Source: Tachypleus tridentatus (taxonomy: Eukaryota > Arthropoda > Merostomata > Xiphosura > Limulidae). Taken from it: a DNA stretch of 64,000 nucleotides. Made by a program: the position numbers and the translations under genes. Numbering within the stretch: position 1 is the stretch's first letter; every line of letters starts with the position of its first letter. The stretch spans positions 98,302,672-98,366,671 of the forward strand of contig NC_134827.1 of the NCBI RefSeq assembly GCF_004210375.1. The letters are read 5' to 3'. This document shows, in pieces, positions 24,733 to 36,600 of the stretch. Below the pieces are notes generated by a model that was not told the DNA's origin, searched no databases, and saw only the letters and a program-made list of their open reading frames with translations.

Positions 24733-25687
24733 TAAAAGCTTTATTTGTGTCCGTGTTTCACGTGCTCTTCGAAAATTACTTACACGATGAAGATTCGAGC
24801 CTGATTGCATGTTTATAACACTTCTACATATATATATATATATACTACCTAATACTGAAGACGAAGAAATAGGAATAGATATTTAAATTTTCATCTCCTT
24901 CACCCCTTAATGTTTGCTTTCCATTCACAGTGAAATAATCCGTATCTCCCTCAAGCCCACCGGAATTATATAGAGTATTAGAGCCATCAGAAAGGCTTGC
25001 CTCTTCCTTATTATCCTTCCTGAGATAAAACTTTGGTAGAACTACTAAGTTTATGCCCCGAGGGAATAAAATAATCGGGTAATGGCTGTGTTAAATAGAC
25101 TTCCAATTGGTGCTTGGCCGGAGTTATACGTATAGCAGATGATTGTAATATAGATTTTGTTTTCTTGCTTGTCTCCTGTACTCGACAGTGAGACTTCTAT
25201 TTTCAGTTATGCTCCATTCGAACATTGCATTGACGAAAAAAAACATTCAAACTCATCTAACTTAAACGACTGACTTAAACTAATCTGATTTCCTGAAAAC
25301 TGTTTTGTTTTCATAAGGTGGGGGGATATTGGCATAGACGGTGGTGGATGGATGTTTGCTAAGAATTAGGGATAAAATGACATACCCCTGAGAGTCAAGA
25401 CATACCCTTTCATCAGTAATATAGTTAAAAGAAAAGGCGAGCAGTCGGGCAGCAGCAGTTCTTAATATCTAGACAGATTTACAATTAAATTTATAGATTT
25501 CACTGGTATACGTCATATTTCTAACATAACTTGTGAATACAAAATAACAACCTTACGTCCATTTTGAATTTCAGAAATACTTTTCACAGTAAAGAGTTTA
25601 GTAACAGAAATAGCCACCATGCGTAAATAATTAATCATTTTCCCGATAGGGATTTTATTTTAAGGGGGGTGTGTATAATGAGGGAGA
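24733..25687. other. No recognisable feature
   Basis: TA microsatellite near 24825-24844; otherwise unique-looking non-coding sequence. Confidence 0.4.
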
Positions 25688-25689
25688 AT

Positions 25690-25833
25690 AAAATTATTTA
25701 CAGCAACTGGGATCTGGGATAAAAAGTCCACCAAACACCCAGTCAGTTGTTAAAAGCTAGGTGTTTGGTGGACTTTATATCCCAGATCCCAGTTACTGTA
25801 AATAATTTTGTTCAGTCAGTTGTTAAAAGCTAG
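25690..25833. repeat. 49-bp inverted repeat with duplicated loop
   Basis: The left arm 25690-25738 and right arm 25761-25809 are reverse complements at 47 of 49 positions. The 21 bases at 25740-25760, forming the loop, occur again unchanged at 25813-25833, directly after the right arm. This is what a template switch or snap-back during replication would leave. A SINE-B begins at the end of the second loop copy. Confidence 0.9.
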
Positions 25834-25950
25834 GCTCCCCCGCTAGTACAGCGGTATGTCTACGCATTTACAACGCTAAAATCAGGGATTCGATTCCCCT
25901 CGGTGGGCTCAGCAGATAGCCCGATGTGGCTTTGTTATAAGAAAACACAC
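25833..25950 (+). mobile_element. SINE-B copy
   Basis: SINE-B is a second, shorter (about 120 bp) tRNA-derived family. Head: CCCCCGCTAGTACAGCGGTA, then TTTACAACGCTAAAATCAGG and B box GATTCGATTCCCCTCGGTGG. Body: CAGATAGCCCGATGTGGCTT. Tail: TGCTATAAGAAAACACACAC. The loop TTTACAA would fit a tRNA-Val(TAC) origin, though this is tentative. Confidence 0.85.
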
Positions 25951-25997
25951 GTTGAAAGCTAGCCTAAATTTGGTACAACATAACACCTTGTTCGTGG

Positions 25998-26095
25998 TTG
26001 TTGTTAAGTGCTAAGCTCCACAATCGATACCTAGTTTGTAGCGTTGGTAAGCTTGCAAACATAACTCTGAGCCAGTTGGGAAGGGGTGCTGAGCA
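25998..26095 (-). mobile_element. SINE-C-like fragment
   Basis: GTTGTTAAGTGCTAAGCTCC at the left and TAACTCTGAGCCAGTTGGG at the right are complements of the SINE-C tail and head. Confidence 0.5.
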
Positions 26096-27925
26096 TCTTT
26101 CTATTCAGAGGTTAAACATTAACTCGTAAAAGGTGAATACGAGACTGGTGTTGTCCGTACTGTGCGTCTACTGAAAGGGTAAATTGGTTCACGAATTGAT
26201 TGTCGTTGACAATAAAACAACGTTTATGGACCAATTTAATTGTGGGGTCAGATACCTTTGACAACGCTTACGGAACAAATTGAAATAAAATTGTATAGTT
26301 TTACCAAGCACACTTACGGTAAGATTTGGGTTTTTTGTGTTTTATTTTTGGTAAGGACATACTTTAGGATTTAGTTAACAATTTGTCCCGGTATGGACAA
26401 AACAGAAAACATAATTAATAGAAAGCGACGAAACATTGTGCAAAACTCATGAAGAACAAACTGTTAGGAGAACGTCTATCTTTATTGTTGTTGTTGTTTT
26501 TTACGTGACAAACTATATTCAAAGCAACCTTGTAATAATTGGGAAACTTTAATAAATGGCTGTTTTTCGAACTTACGTAAAGAAGACAGTGTACAACTTG
26601 TCACTTTATACCAACGCGTCATTAGTCAAGAGAGAGGCTTATATCCTCTTTCCTTTTCACACACATACACACTATGACTGATTGCTAAAGAAATGGATTA
26701 GTCAGGTTCGCGATTGCTTAGACGACAATTCTTGTTCGTGGCACGTAGAATGTAATCAATTTGGTACCACTAAAAAACTCGACAGATTTTCACATTGCAT
26801 AATAATAAACATTTCCATAACTTAAAAAAAAACACTGTACTTCTAGTGATAGATAATATTGTAAATACAAAGACATAGATAATGTCATGATAATAGTAAA
26901 ACATAAAACAGTGTTATCTTAAATTATCACAGATTTGTTTTTTTAAAACAAGGACAGAAAATTAGAGATTAATTTGTCATTGAAGCCACAGCCTGTACTT
27001 TTAGGCCTATTTGTTGCATTTGTTTAATGTAAATATATTATAAACTATTGATAAATCTCGTGTCTTTTACAGCGCTGAAATTCTTTCATTACGAAAAGCA
27101 TATTAATTACTTCACAGAGAAAGCAAAAAATAGAACGTTATAGCTGGTTGCTTCTCGAGCAGTAGTCGATTTGAATTTTTCTTAAAGTCTATATTTAATT
27201 AATTCAATATTCTACAACGCTTGCGTAAACTTGAATTGTTTCAGATAAACTCCATCAGTTACTCGCTTGATTGTCTCGCCTGGATGATTCTGCTTACTAT
27301 TTTTGCATATTCAGTTCTTCAGGAATGTTAGTAAAATTATACAAGTCTGCGTTAGATTATTTTTTTTTTCTAGCAGAATCCTTTGAAAAGCTTGGACAGA
27401 CACAAAATGATAACATTGAGTTTAATGTGGTATGAAAAACAGGAATCGCCTCGGAGTAAATTTTTGAGTTGCTGTGGCCTTCAGAAAGGTTATTTTAATA
27501 TGAGACCTATGAAGAATGCAGCCACGTGCATGAAAAAAAGCAAAATAGAAACAGCAAATAATGATTTCTGCATTTGGGTTTTGTTTTGTAATATTTAGAG
27601 TGTCTGTCTGTGTGTACGTAGGCTGTGAACTGAATTTAATTGTTCCAGTTTTTCCCACAAATTATCCTAATGCTGCAGTTATTTCTTTTAAGAAAGAAAC
27701 CAGATGCTTGAAAAAACAAAATCAGTTATTTTCGTAAGGGGAAAAACTTGAAATTAGAACGTACTGAATGTAAAAACTTGGGTTACGTAAAACGATATAA
27801 TGAACCATCCAGGAAACTTTTGATGGACGACAAACCACGCTGCAAAACAGTAGAAAATTACAGAAAGAATTTTAAAAACAGGAATTTTGGAATTTTTCTT
27901 ATTAAGTTGTTGGTTTGTAGAAGCT

Positions 27926-28150
27926 TTTTTTTGTTTGTTTTTTTACTGAAATGGTCGTGGTTTGTATTTCAAACGATTAAAGATATATTTTATGTAAAGT
28001 TTCTTTAAAAAAAAACACACGCACACACAAGATATATATTTTTTGTTTGTTTTTTTACTGAAATGGTCGTGGTTTGTATTTCAAACGATTAAAGATATAT
28101 TTTATGTAAAGTTTCTTTAAAAAAAAACACACGCACACACAAGATATATA
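27926..28150. repeat. 112-bp tandem duplication
   Basis: The block containing ACTGAAATGGTCGTGG starts again 112 bases later (27945 and 28057). The two copies look identical, including the A run and the CACACGCACACACAAG microsatellite, so the duplication is recent. Confidence 0.9.
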
Positions 28151-28317
28151 TGAAACTGTGTTTCAAACAAACAAGTAATCAGATACGTAATTATTCTAAA
28201 AGCTTTCTGTTTTGTGTGTGTGTGTGTGAAAGTTTGTCACGAAATGTATTCATTACTATGATATTTTAATTTTACAATGTGCTTGTAAAAATGTTATAAA
28301 ACAGTTTCCTCTTTTCT

Positions 28318-28431
28318 ACTGTCCCCCAGTTGCGGACTTACGACGCTAGAATCCTGATTTCGATACCAGTGGTGAGTAGAGCCCAGATAACTCACTGTGA
28401 AGCTTTGTGTTTAACTACAGTCAAACAAACA
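28318..28431 (+). mobile_element. SINE-C-like copy
   Basis: Has GACTTACGACGCTAGAATCC, a diverged B box (GATTTCGATACC), and the tail GAAGCTTTGTGTTTAACTAC followed by CAAACAAACAG. SINE-C pattern: tRNA-like head, ACTCGTGGTGAGTAGAGC-type centre, AGCTTTGTGCTTAACAAC tail. Confidence 0.6.
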
Positions 28432-28690
28432 GGTCTGGCATGGCCATTACAGACTAGTAATCTGTAGGTCTTGGGTTCGAATCCCGGTCGCACCAAACAT
28501 GTTCGTCTGTTCAGCCGTGGGGACGTTATAACGTGACGGTCAATTCCACTATTCGTTGGTAAAAGAGTAGCCCAAGAGTCGGCGGTGGGTAGTAATGACT
28601 AGCTGCCTTCCCTCTAGTCTTACACTACAAAATTAGAGACGGCTAGCGCAGATAACCCTCGAGTAGCTTTGTGCGAAATTAAAAAAAAAC
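28432..28690 (+). mobile_element. SINE-A copy
   Basis: GGTCTGGCATGGCCATTACA head with a short deletion between A box and anticodon region; B box GGTTCGAATCC and full body. Confidence 0.9.
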
Positions 28691-28696
28691 TCCCCT

Positions 28697-28810
28697 TACT
28701 GTCTCATCAGTAACTCTAAAAGCTTATAACGCTAAAGACCAGGTTTTAATACCCGTGATTAGCACAGATAGCATCTTGTGTGTTTTTGTGCTTAACTTGA
28801 GACAAATAAC
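28697..28810 (+). mobile_element. SINE-C-like copy
   Basis: GCTTATAACGCTAAAGACCA, GGTTTTAATACCCGTG and the tail TTTTTGTGCTTAACTTGAG. Diverged. Confidence 0.5.
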
Positions 28811-29507
28811 AAAACGAAAGAGCAATTCTAAATGAGTATGGACAGAGAGTTAATTGTCAGAATAGAAGTAATTATACAGTTCAAAACTTTTACAGGTTGT
28901 AATGATAAAAAACACTGCATTGTTGTAAAAAATGGTTATTTGTTTAACAACCTCAGAGTAAGCTAGGTACAGAAAACTGTGTTACTCAAAGAACAGTGAA
29001 CATCACCCTTTAAATATAAAGTGTAAATTTAACCATGTGCATTTTAAACAAAGAATCGTTACATTTATATTCAATAAAACAAATAAGAGAAACAGTTTGG
29101 ACTGAATGTCCCCGTTTAGTTAACGTTTTGTCAACACTTTACATCCTTTGAAATTTCAAGCCTTTTGTTTTCCAAAAAAATATCCTTTTATAAACTCGAA
29201 TTTTATAACAATTCTGTTACATTCAATAATAAAAACCTGTGCAACAAAAAGGTGAAAAATTAGAATCAGGAATTTGGTGATAAGTGAGCTCTTCACGTTT
29301 GATTATGTCCATCAGTCTAATTTCTGGAACTTCCGTAATAAACTAGAGGAGTAATTTGTTTTGTGGTTTTCTAATAAGTTGTAAGAGGAAGTACTTAAAA
29401 ACTACATTGGAAATTCTATTTTTTAAAAACTGAAGAATTTGGGATTTAATCCCTACATGATTCTAGCTCTGTAAGATTGAAATCTTCTCTATAGATAGAG
29501 TAAGTTA
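28811..29507. other. No recognisable feature
   Basis: AT-rich; nothing supported. Confidence 0.4.
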
Positions 29508-29627
29508 GTCTCTTGTTGGTAGAGAGGTAAGTCTACGGAGTTACAACGCTAAAATCAGGGGTTCGATTCTCCTAGGTGGACGCAGTAGATAGCCCCACGT
29601 GGCTTTGCTATAAGAAAACGCGCGCAC
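29508..29627 (+). mobile_element. SINE-B copy
   Basis: GTAAGTCTACGGAGTTACAA, GGGGTTCGATTCTCC, CAGTAGATAGCCCCACGTGG and the tail GCTATAAGAAAACGCGCGC. Confidence 0.83.
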
Positions 29628-30159
29628 AGAGTTTTTTTTCTGTTTTTTTTTAATGTTTTATTAAATGTTGTCGACTTATACAGAAATGTATACAGTATTG
29701 AAAACAATAATACAAAAAAATAAAGTTTCTATTTTGTAAAATAATCACTTCTTAGCTCTGTTCGTTGTAGGACAACGCAAGTACAAAAATCGAATCATTT
29801 TTGTAGCTATCTAGAAAGGTATTACTTGTAGCCAATGCGCGCCTTGAAACAGCTAAGTTGTCTGAAACGTAATTTGTAGAGGGCGCTGTCACATGGAATA
29901 ATTTATTGTCTGTTACAAAACTCTCTTTACACAGAACTAAAAATCTAGCTAAACGAATATTTTACCTTGGACACAAACTTTAACATGGTAGCCAGGAAGA
30001 TATTCCAATGTCGAAAGATTAGAAACTCATATGAATCAACTGCATTAGCGCTAAAATGTCGCTCGTGGCGTCACGAATCGCAATTGCGGCCACACACCAC
30101 TCGGTTATCACATGTGGGCCTTTCTCATCAGGTGTAACCAACTATATGAAAATAAAAAA
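29628..30159. other. No recognisable feature
   Basis: Non-coding; T run at 29632-29650. Confidence 0.4.
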
Positions 30160-30436
30160 GGCCCGGCATGGCCAAGCGTGTTAAGGCGTGCGACTCGTAA
30201 TCTCAGGGTCGCGGGTTCGAATCCCAGTCGCACCAAACATGCTCGCCCTTTCAGCCGTGGGGGCGTTATAATGTTACGGTCAATCCCACTATTCGTTGGT
30301 AAAAGAGTAGCCGAAGAGTTGGCGGTGGGTGGTGATGACTAGCTGCCTTCCCTCTAGTCTTACACTGCTAAATTAGGGACGGCTAGCACAGATAGCCCTC
30401 GTGTGGCTTTGTGAGAAATTAAAAACAAAAAAAAAC
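30160..30436 (+). mobile_element. SINE-A copy (near consensus)
   Basis: One of the best-preserved copies: GGCCCGGCATGGCCAAGCGT, GGGTTCGAATCCCAGTCGCA, full body and A-rich tail. Confidence 0.93.
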
Positions 30437-30698
30437 ATTTTTGACTATTTTACAGAATAAGATTTTTTCAAGACTATGTATCAACAAACTGAAAACTTAT
30501 CGGAAGTAAATCAGTTTTCAAGCTAAAAACTAAATCCCAAAACACTGCAGTGGTATATTTTCTAAGCTAAGAGATAAAACCATGACCTGAAATAAATGTT
30601 TTTTAAGGGGAGATATAATTTAGAGTGTTGATTGCGGTAACTCTAGGTACAATTTAATCTCAAGAAAGCAAACAATATATTAGTTTAGATTCGTATAT

Positions 30699-30973
30699 GG
30701 TCCGGCATGGTTAGGTGGGTTAAAGCGTTCGACTCGTAATCTGAGGGTCGGAAGTTCGAATCCTCGTCGCACCAAAAATGCTTGCCCTTTCAGCCGTGGG
30801 AGCGTTATAATGTGACGGTCAATCCCACTATTCGTTGGTAAAAGAGTAGCCCAAGAGTTGGCGGTGGGTGGTGATGACTAGCTGCCTTCCCTCTAGTCCC
30901 ACACTGCAGAATTTGGGACGGCTAGCGCAGATAGCCCTCGAGTAGCTTTGTGCGAAATTAAAAAACAAACAAG
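30699..30973 (+). mobile_element. SINE-A copy (near consensus)
   Basis: Second copy in the same orientation about 260 bp downstream of the previous one. Tail AAAAACAAACAAGC. Confidence 0.93.
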
Positions 30974-31181
30974 CATTTGATTTCTTTGAATTCTCTGCTA
31001 TCTTTGAATTTTTATTTTCCTATGTTAAACAATAACTAATTCTGCATCATTGGCTAAGAAAGTACAACATATTTTCTTTATTACTAAAATGCTGAGAGTA
31101 ATAATACGGCTTGATTCATTAGTATAATTAAATAATTCACTTTCCCCTGATTTCTGACTTAGTAACTTTTCGTCAAAGAAT

Positions 31182-31300
31182 TCCCCCGCTGGTTCAGCGG
31201 TAATTCTATGGATTTACAATGCTAATATCAGAGGTTCGATTCCCCTCGGTGGACTTATCAGACAGCCCGATGTAGCTTTGCTATAAGAAAACACACACTC
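31182..31300 (+). mobile_element. SINE-B copy
   Basis: TTCCCCCGCTGGTTCAGCGG, GAGGTTCGATTCCCCTCGGT and the tail GCTATAAGAAAACACACAC. Confidence 0.87.
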
Positions 31301-31337
31301 AGTAAAGATACATCTCTTCCGAAGACACCTCTCGATA

Positions 31338-31607
31338 TCATATGTTATTTTGCATTTTTTCATCACGTATTTTTCCCCTGTCATTATCCCCATTTTCCAT
31401 TAATGCCAAAACATGATTATCGGTGTTATTAATGTCATTTTCATCATGTATAATTTCGCCATTTATGTTCGTAATGTTCTCGTTGAAGACTTGCTGAAGT
31501 TGTTTTCTTTTTCCGTTTGTTGCGTTACTAGCTCTTGTCAATATGCTTGTTGGGTTTTTTTCCGCCACGTCTCCGATCCTGTTCAATAGAAACTGATAAT
31601 CCATCAT
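31338..31607 (-). CDS. Unassigned open reading frame, 89 codons (doubtful)
   Basis: Starts MMDYQFLLNRIGDV and is strongly hydrophilic, rich in Asn, Asp and Glu, ending KMQNNI. It is outside all recognised repeats and is the longest non-repeat frame in the left half that is not a SINE translation. I recognise no family, and there is no splice or promoter support. It could equally be chance in AT-rich DNA. Confidence 0.15.
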   Translation of the reverse strand: MMDYQFLLNRIGDVAEKNPTSILTRASNATNGKRKQLQQVFNENITNINGEIIHDENDINNTDNHVLALMENGDNDRGKIRDEKMQNNI

Positions 31608-32224
31608 ATTCGCTAATATAACGAGAACGTGCTAAGTGTTTTAAAAACCTAAGCCTTTTTTTTTTTTTTTTTTACATTTGCAAGATAAAGGTTCCATTCT
31701 GAACTAGAATTATAATTTTCTCGACATTCGTCAGCAAATCATTCTATCGAATTTTAGAAGCCAAAGGTCCTCTGAAGTTGAAAATAAGGTAAATTATCGT
31801 CCTGTTATCGAATGATATAGCTTTAGAAAAAGAAGAAATGAAACCTATTTTCTCAATTTTGTTTTATTATTTTTCCTGAACAACATTGGTTTATCCAATT
31901 TGTAGATACAGTTGGCGTTAAAAACGTGTGACTGTTTTACTATAAAAATATAACTGAGAATGAAAATGTGCATTCCTTCATCAGAGCAAGAATCACTTCA
32001 TAAATCAGTGCTATTCAGAATAAATATGTAAGCCTCATTTAATAAAACGTTATTAACAGCTTCGGTGAAAATTAAAAAACGTTTCATTTTTATATTGTGT
32101 CTTTTGTAACTTTTCAGAAAATAGTTAATTTGTAGGCTTTTTCTGTAGTTTTTGTGTTCTGAAATACGAGTCAATTAGATCTGACGAATCGTTTAGTCTA
32201 AGTCGTTAATTTACCCATTTGGTT
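31608..32224. other. No recognisable feature
   Basis: T run near 31656-31672; otherwise nothing. Confidence 0.4.
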
Positions 32225-32800
32225 ATTGTCAATATGAAACAGATAAACCATGTAGCTGTCACTTCATTTACAAGTAGAGACACTCCTCATCGTGTAGTTG
32301 TCACTCAAAAGAGAAGACATTCCCTTCCAAGTGAAGACATGTTCCACCATGTAGCCGTTATTTACATGTGGGGATATTCCCCACTGTGTAGTTGTCATTT
32401 AGATGTGGAGACATGCCCCACTGTGTAGCTGTCATTTAGAAGTGGAGACATCCCCCACCGTGTAACTGTCATTTAGATGTGGAGACATCCCCCACCGTGT
32501 AACTGTCATTTAGATGTGGAGACATGCCCCACTGTGTAGCTGTCATTTAGAAGTGGAGACATCCCCCACCGTGTAGCTGTCATTTAGAAGTGGAGACATC
32601 CCCCACCGTGTAACTGTCATTTAGATGTGGAGACATGCCCCACCGTGTAGCTGTCATTTAGACCTGGAGACATCCCCACCGTGTAGCTGTCTTTAGACCT
32701 GGAGACATCCCCCACCGTTTAGCTGTTATTTACATGTGGGGGCATTCTTAACCCATCTATCTGCCATTTACAAATGGGAACATTCTCCACCAAACAGACG
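32225..32800. repeat. 37-bp minisatellite, about 14 units
   Basis: Unit CATTTAGATGTGGAGACATG then CCCCACTGTGTAGCTGT. The centre (32395-32720) is regular, with diverged units at both ends, as expected for a growing array. Confidence 0.9.
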
Positions 32801-33600
32801 GTTCATCCAAAGTGTGAGGCAGCGACACGGGCTATTATTGATATTCAAGAGTAGCAATTTGACATGAACTGCGTCGTCCAAAATTTAAATTCTACAGGTT
32901 ACAACACCAATCCAAATTTGTACATTGAATTTCCGACAAGGCAGAGATTTTGTTTTCTTAAGAGATGATTTAACTTGTAGAATTTTTTACATTTAGATAT
33001 TGGAAAAACCTTATTGTTCTTAATGTACCTGATGTCTCATTTCCCATAAATGAAACTCGCTTTAGAAATGTTTCGTTTCCAGCTAATTTTACCTTTATAC
33101 TCTTTTGGTATGTCCATTGTTTCCATAGTTGTTCAGCAAAGACAAACAATCACTTACTGATTCACAGATTCTTCCACTTTTATACAGTCCAACATCACAT
33201 AATAAAATACATCCGCGCACAAAAAATAGTGCTAATGCAGAAAATGTTACTCGATTATTACGACATGTGTCATACCAGAAAATTGTCGCTGTCATGGCTA
33301 TCGGACTAATTACTAAATATTACCTAGTGAAAAAAAGTTGAATAATTAATAATTAGCTTTAGACAGTTGTATGGTCTACAAACCACGACAACGATTGATA
33401 TAAGTTCATTACAACGATTTGCAGAAATTACTTTAAATAAGCAGAAATGACACTAAAAGGCGTTAATCAAATTAATGAAGTTGTTTAAAACATTTGGTAA
33501 TTAAAGGTACTTTTGTCAGGATCACTTTAAATACGTAACCTATCAGGATGATATGTTACTCAAATATGCGTGAATGTATATGTGGAATATTGTGAAAACA
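32801..33600. other. No recognisable feature
   Basis: AT-rich; short overlapping open frames near 33095-33341 without support. Confidence 0.4.
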
Positions 33601-36600
33601 TTGATCTACTAACTGATGAGTACGTTTATCTATTGCCACTAACTGGTTCAGTACTAAGTCTTACCCGGTGGCCAGGAGTTTTAAAGTGCCTTCAAACATA
33701 ACTGTATATTGCCAGTAGTTCTAACCTACTGGTCAGGGGTTATAATTGACTACTAGTTCTAACGTATCGTCACTAGCTGGCCAGGAGCTTTTACTTACCA
33801 CCCTTTAATAACCACGAGGAGTTTTAGCATAATAATACTAGATAACTAGTAGTTCTAGTCTACTGACACTAAATAACCGGGAGCTCTAGTCTACTGGCAC
33901 TAGATAACCAGAAGCTCTAGCCTACTGGCACTAGATAACCAGAAGCTCTAGTCTACTGGCACTAGATAACCAGGAGTTCTAGTCTACTGGCACTAGATAA
34001 CTAGTAGTTCTAGTCTACTGGCACTAGATAACCAGGAGTTCTAGTCTACTGGCACTAGATAACCAGGAGTTCTAGTCTACTGGCACTAGATAACCGGGAG
34101 CTCTAGTCTACTGGCACTAGATAACCAGGAGTTCTAGTCTACTGGCACTAGATAACCAGAAGCTATAGTCTACTGGCACTAGATAACTAGTAGTTCTAGT
34201 CTACTGGCACTAGATAACCAGGAGTTCTAGTCTACTGGCACTAGATAACCAGGAGTTCTAGTCTACTGGCACTAGATAACCGGGAGCTCTAGTCTACTGG
34301 CACTAGATAACCAGGAGTTCTAGTCTACTGGCACTAGATAACCAGAAGCTCTAGTCTACTGGCACTAGATAACCAGGAGTTCTAGTCTACTGGCACTAGA
34401 TAACTAGTAGTTCTAGTCTACTGGCACTAGATAACCAGGAGTTCTAGTCTACTGGCACTAGATAACCAGTAGTTCTAGTCTACTGGCACTAGATAACCAG
34501 GAGTTCTAGTCTACTGGCACTAGATAACCAGGAGTTCTAGTCTACTGGCACTAGATAACCGGGAGCTCTAGTCTACTGGCACTAGATAACTAGTAGTTCT
34601 AGTCTACTGGCACTAGATAACCAGGAGTTCTAGTCTACTGGCACTAGATAACCAGGAGTTCTAGTCTACTGGCACTAGATAACCGGGAGCTCTAGTCTAC
34701 TGGCACTAGATAACCAGGAGTTCTAGTCTACTGGCACTAGATAACCAGAAGCTATAGTCTACTGGCACTAGATAACCAGGAGTTCTAGTCTACTCGCACT
34801 ACATAACCAGGAGTTCTAGTCTACTGGCACTAGATAACCAGAAGCTCTAGTCTACTGGCACTAGATAACCAGAAGCTCTAGTCTACTGGCACTAGATAAC
34901 CAGGAGTTCTAGTCTACTGGCACTACATAACCAGAAGCTATAGTCTACTGGCACTAGATAACCAGAAGCTCTAGTCTACTGGCACTAGATAACCAGGAGT
35001 TCTAGTCTACTGGCACTAGATAACTAGTAGTTCTAGTCTACTGGCACTAGATAACTAGTAGTTCTAGTCTACTGGCACTAGATAACCGAGAGCTCTAGTA
35101 TACTGGCAATAGATAACCAGAAGCCCTAGTCTACTGGCACTAGATAACCAGAAGCTCTAGTCTACTGGCACTAGATAACCAGAAGCTCTAGTCTACTGGC
35201 ACTAGATAACCGGGAGCTCTAGTCTACTGGCACTACATAACCAGAAGCTACAGTCTACTGGCACTAGCTAACCAGAAGCTCTAGTCTACTGGCACTAGAT
35301 AACCAGGAGTTCTAGTCTACTGGCACTAGATAACTAGTAGTTCTAGTCTACTGGCACTAGATAACCGGGAGCTCTAGTCTACTGGCACTAGATAACCAGG
35401 AGTTCTAGTCTACTGGCACTAGATAACCGGGAGCTCTAGTATACTGGCACTAGATAACCGGGAGCTCTAGTCTACTGGCACTAGATAACCGGGAGCTCTA
35501 GTATACTGGCACTAGATAACCGGGAGCTCTAGTATACTGGCACTAGATAACCGGGAGCTCTAGTCTACTGGCACTAGATAACCGGGAGCTCTAGTCTACT
35601 GGCAGTAGATAACCAGGATTTCTAGTCTACTGGCACTAGATAACCAGGAGTTCTAGTCTACTGGCACTAGATAACCGGGAGCTCTAGTATACTGGCACTA
35701 GATAACCGGGAGCTCTAGTCTACTGGCACTAGATAACCGGGAGCTCTAGTCTACTGGCACTAGATAACCAGAAGCTATAGTCTACTGGCACTAGATAACC
35801 AGGAGTTCTAGTCTACTCGCACTACATAACCAGGAGTTCTAGTCTACTGGCACTAGATAACTAGTAGTTCTAGTCTACTGGCACTAGATAACTAGTAGTT
35901 CTAGTCTACTGGCACTAGATAACCGAGAGCTCTAGTATACTGGCAATAGATAACCAGAAGCCCTAGTCTACTGGCACTAGATAACCAGAAGCTCTAGTCT
36001 ACTGGCACTAGATAACCAGAAGCTCTAGTCTACTGGCACTAGATAACCGGGAGCTCTAGTCTACTGGCACTACATAACCAGAAGCTACAGTCTACTGGCA
36101 CTAGATAACCAGAAGCTCTAGTCTACTGGTACTAGATAACCAGGAGTTCTAGTCTACTGGCACTAGATAACTAGTAGTTCTAGTCTACTGGCACTAGATA
36201 ACCATGAGCTCTAGTCTACTGGCACTAGATAACCAGAAGCTCCAGTCTACTGGCACTAGATAACCAGGAGTTCTAGTCTACTGGCACTAGATAACTAGTA
36301 GTTCTAGTCTACTGGCACTAGATAACCAGGAGCTCTAGTCTACTGGCACCAGATAACCAGGAGTTCTAGTCTACTGGCACTAGATAACCAGTAGTTCTAG
36401 TCTACTGGCACCAGATAACCAGGAGCTCTAGTCTACTGGCACTAGATAACCAGGAGTTCTAGTCTACTGGCACTAGATAACTAGTAGTTCTAGTCTACTG
36501 GCACTAGATAACCAGAAGCTCTAGTCTACTGGCACTAGATAACCAGGAGTTCTAGTCTACTGGCACTAGATAACCAGGAGTTCTAGTCTACTGGCACTAG

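Larger units (their letters stand above)
25951..28317. other. Non-coding with small repeats
   Basis: Holds a SINE-C-like fragment (25998-26095, minus) and a 112-bp tandem duplication (27926-28150). The open frames at 27383-27598 and 27748-28008 lack family resemblance and splice support. Confidence 0.4.

Noticed and set aside
30160..30436. Recurring short frames with VLRRATRN...[16 protein letters not shown]
   Set aside because: This peptide is the SINE-A body read in one frame. It recurs at 16812, 38025, 61767 and 62986 because the SINE does.
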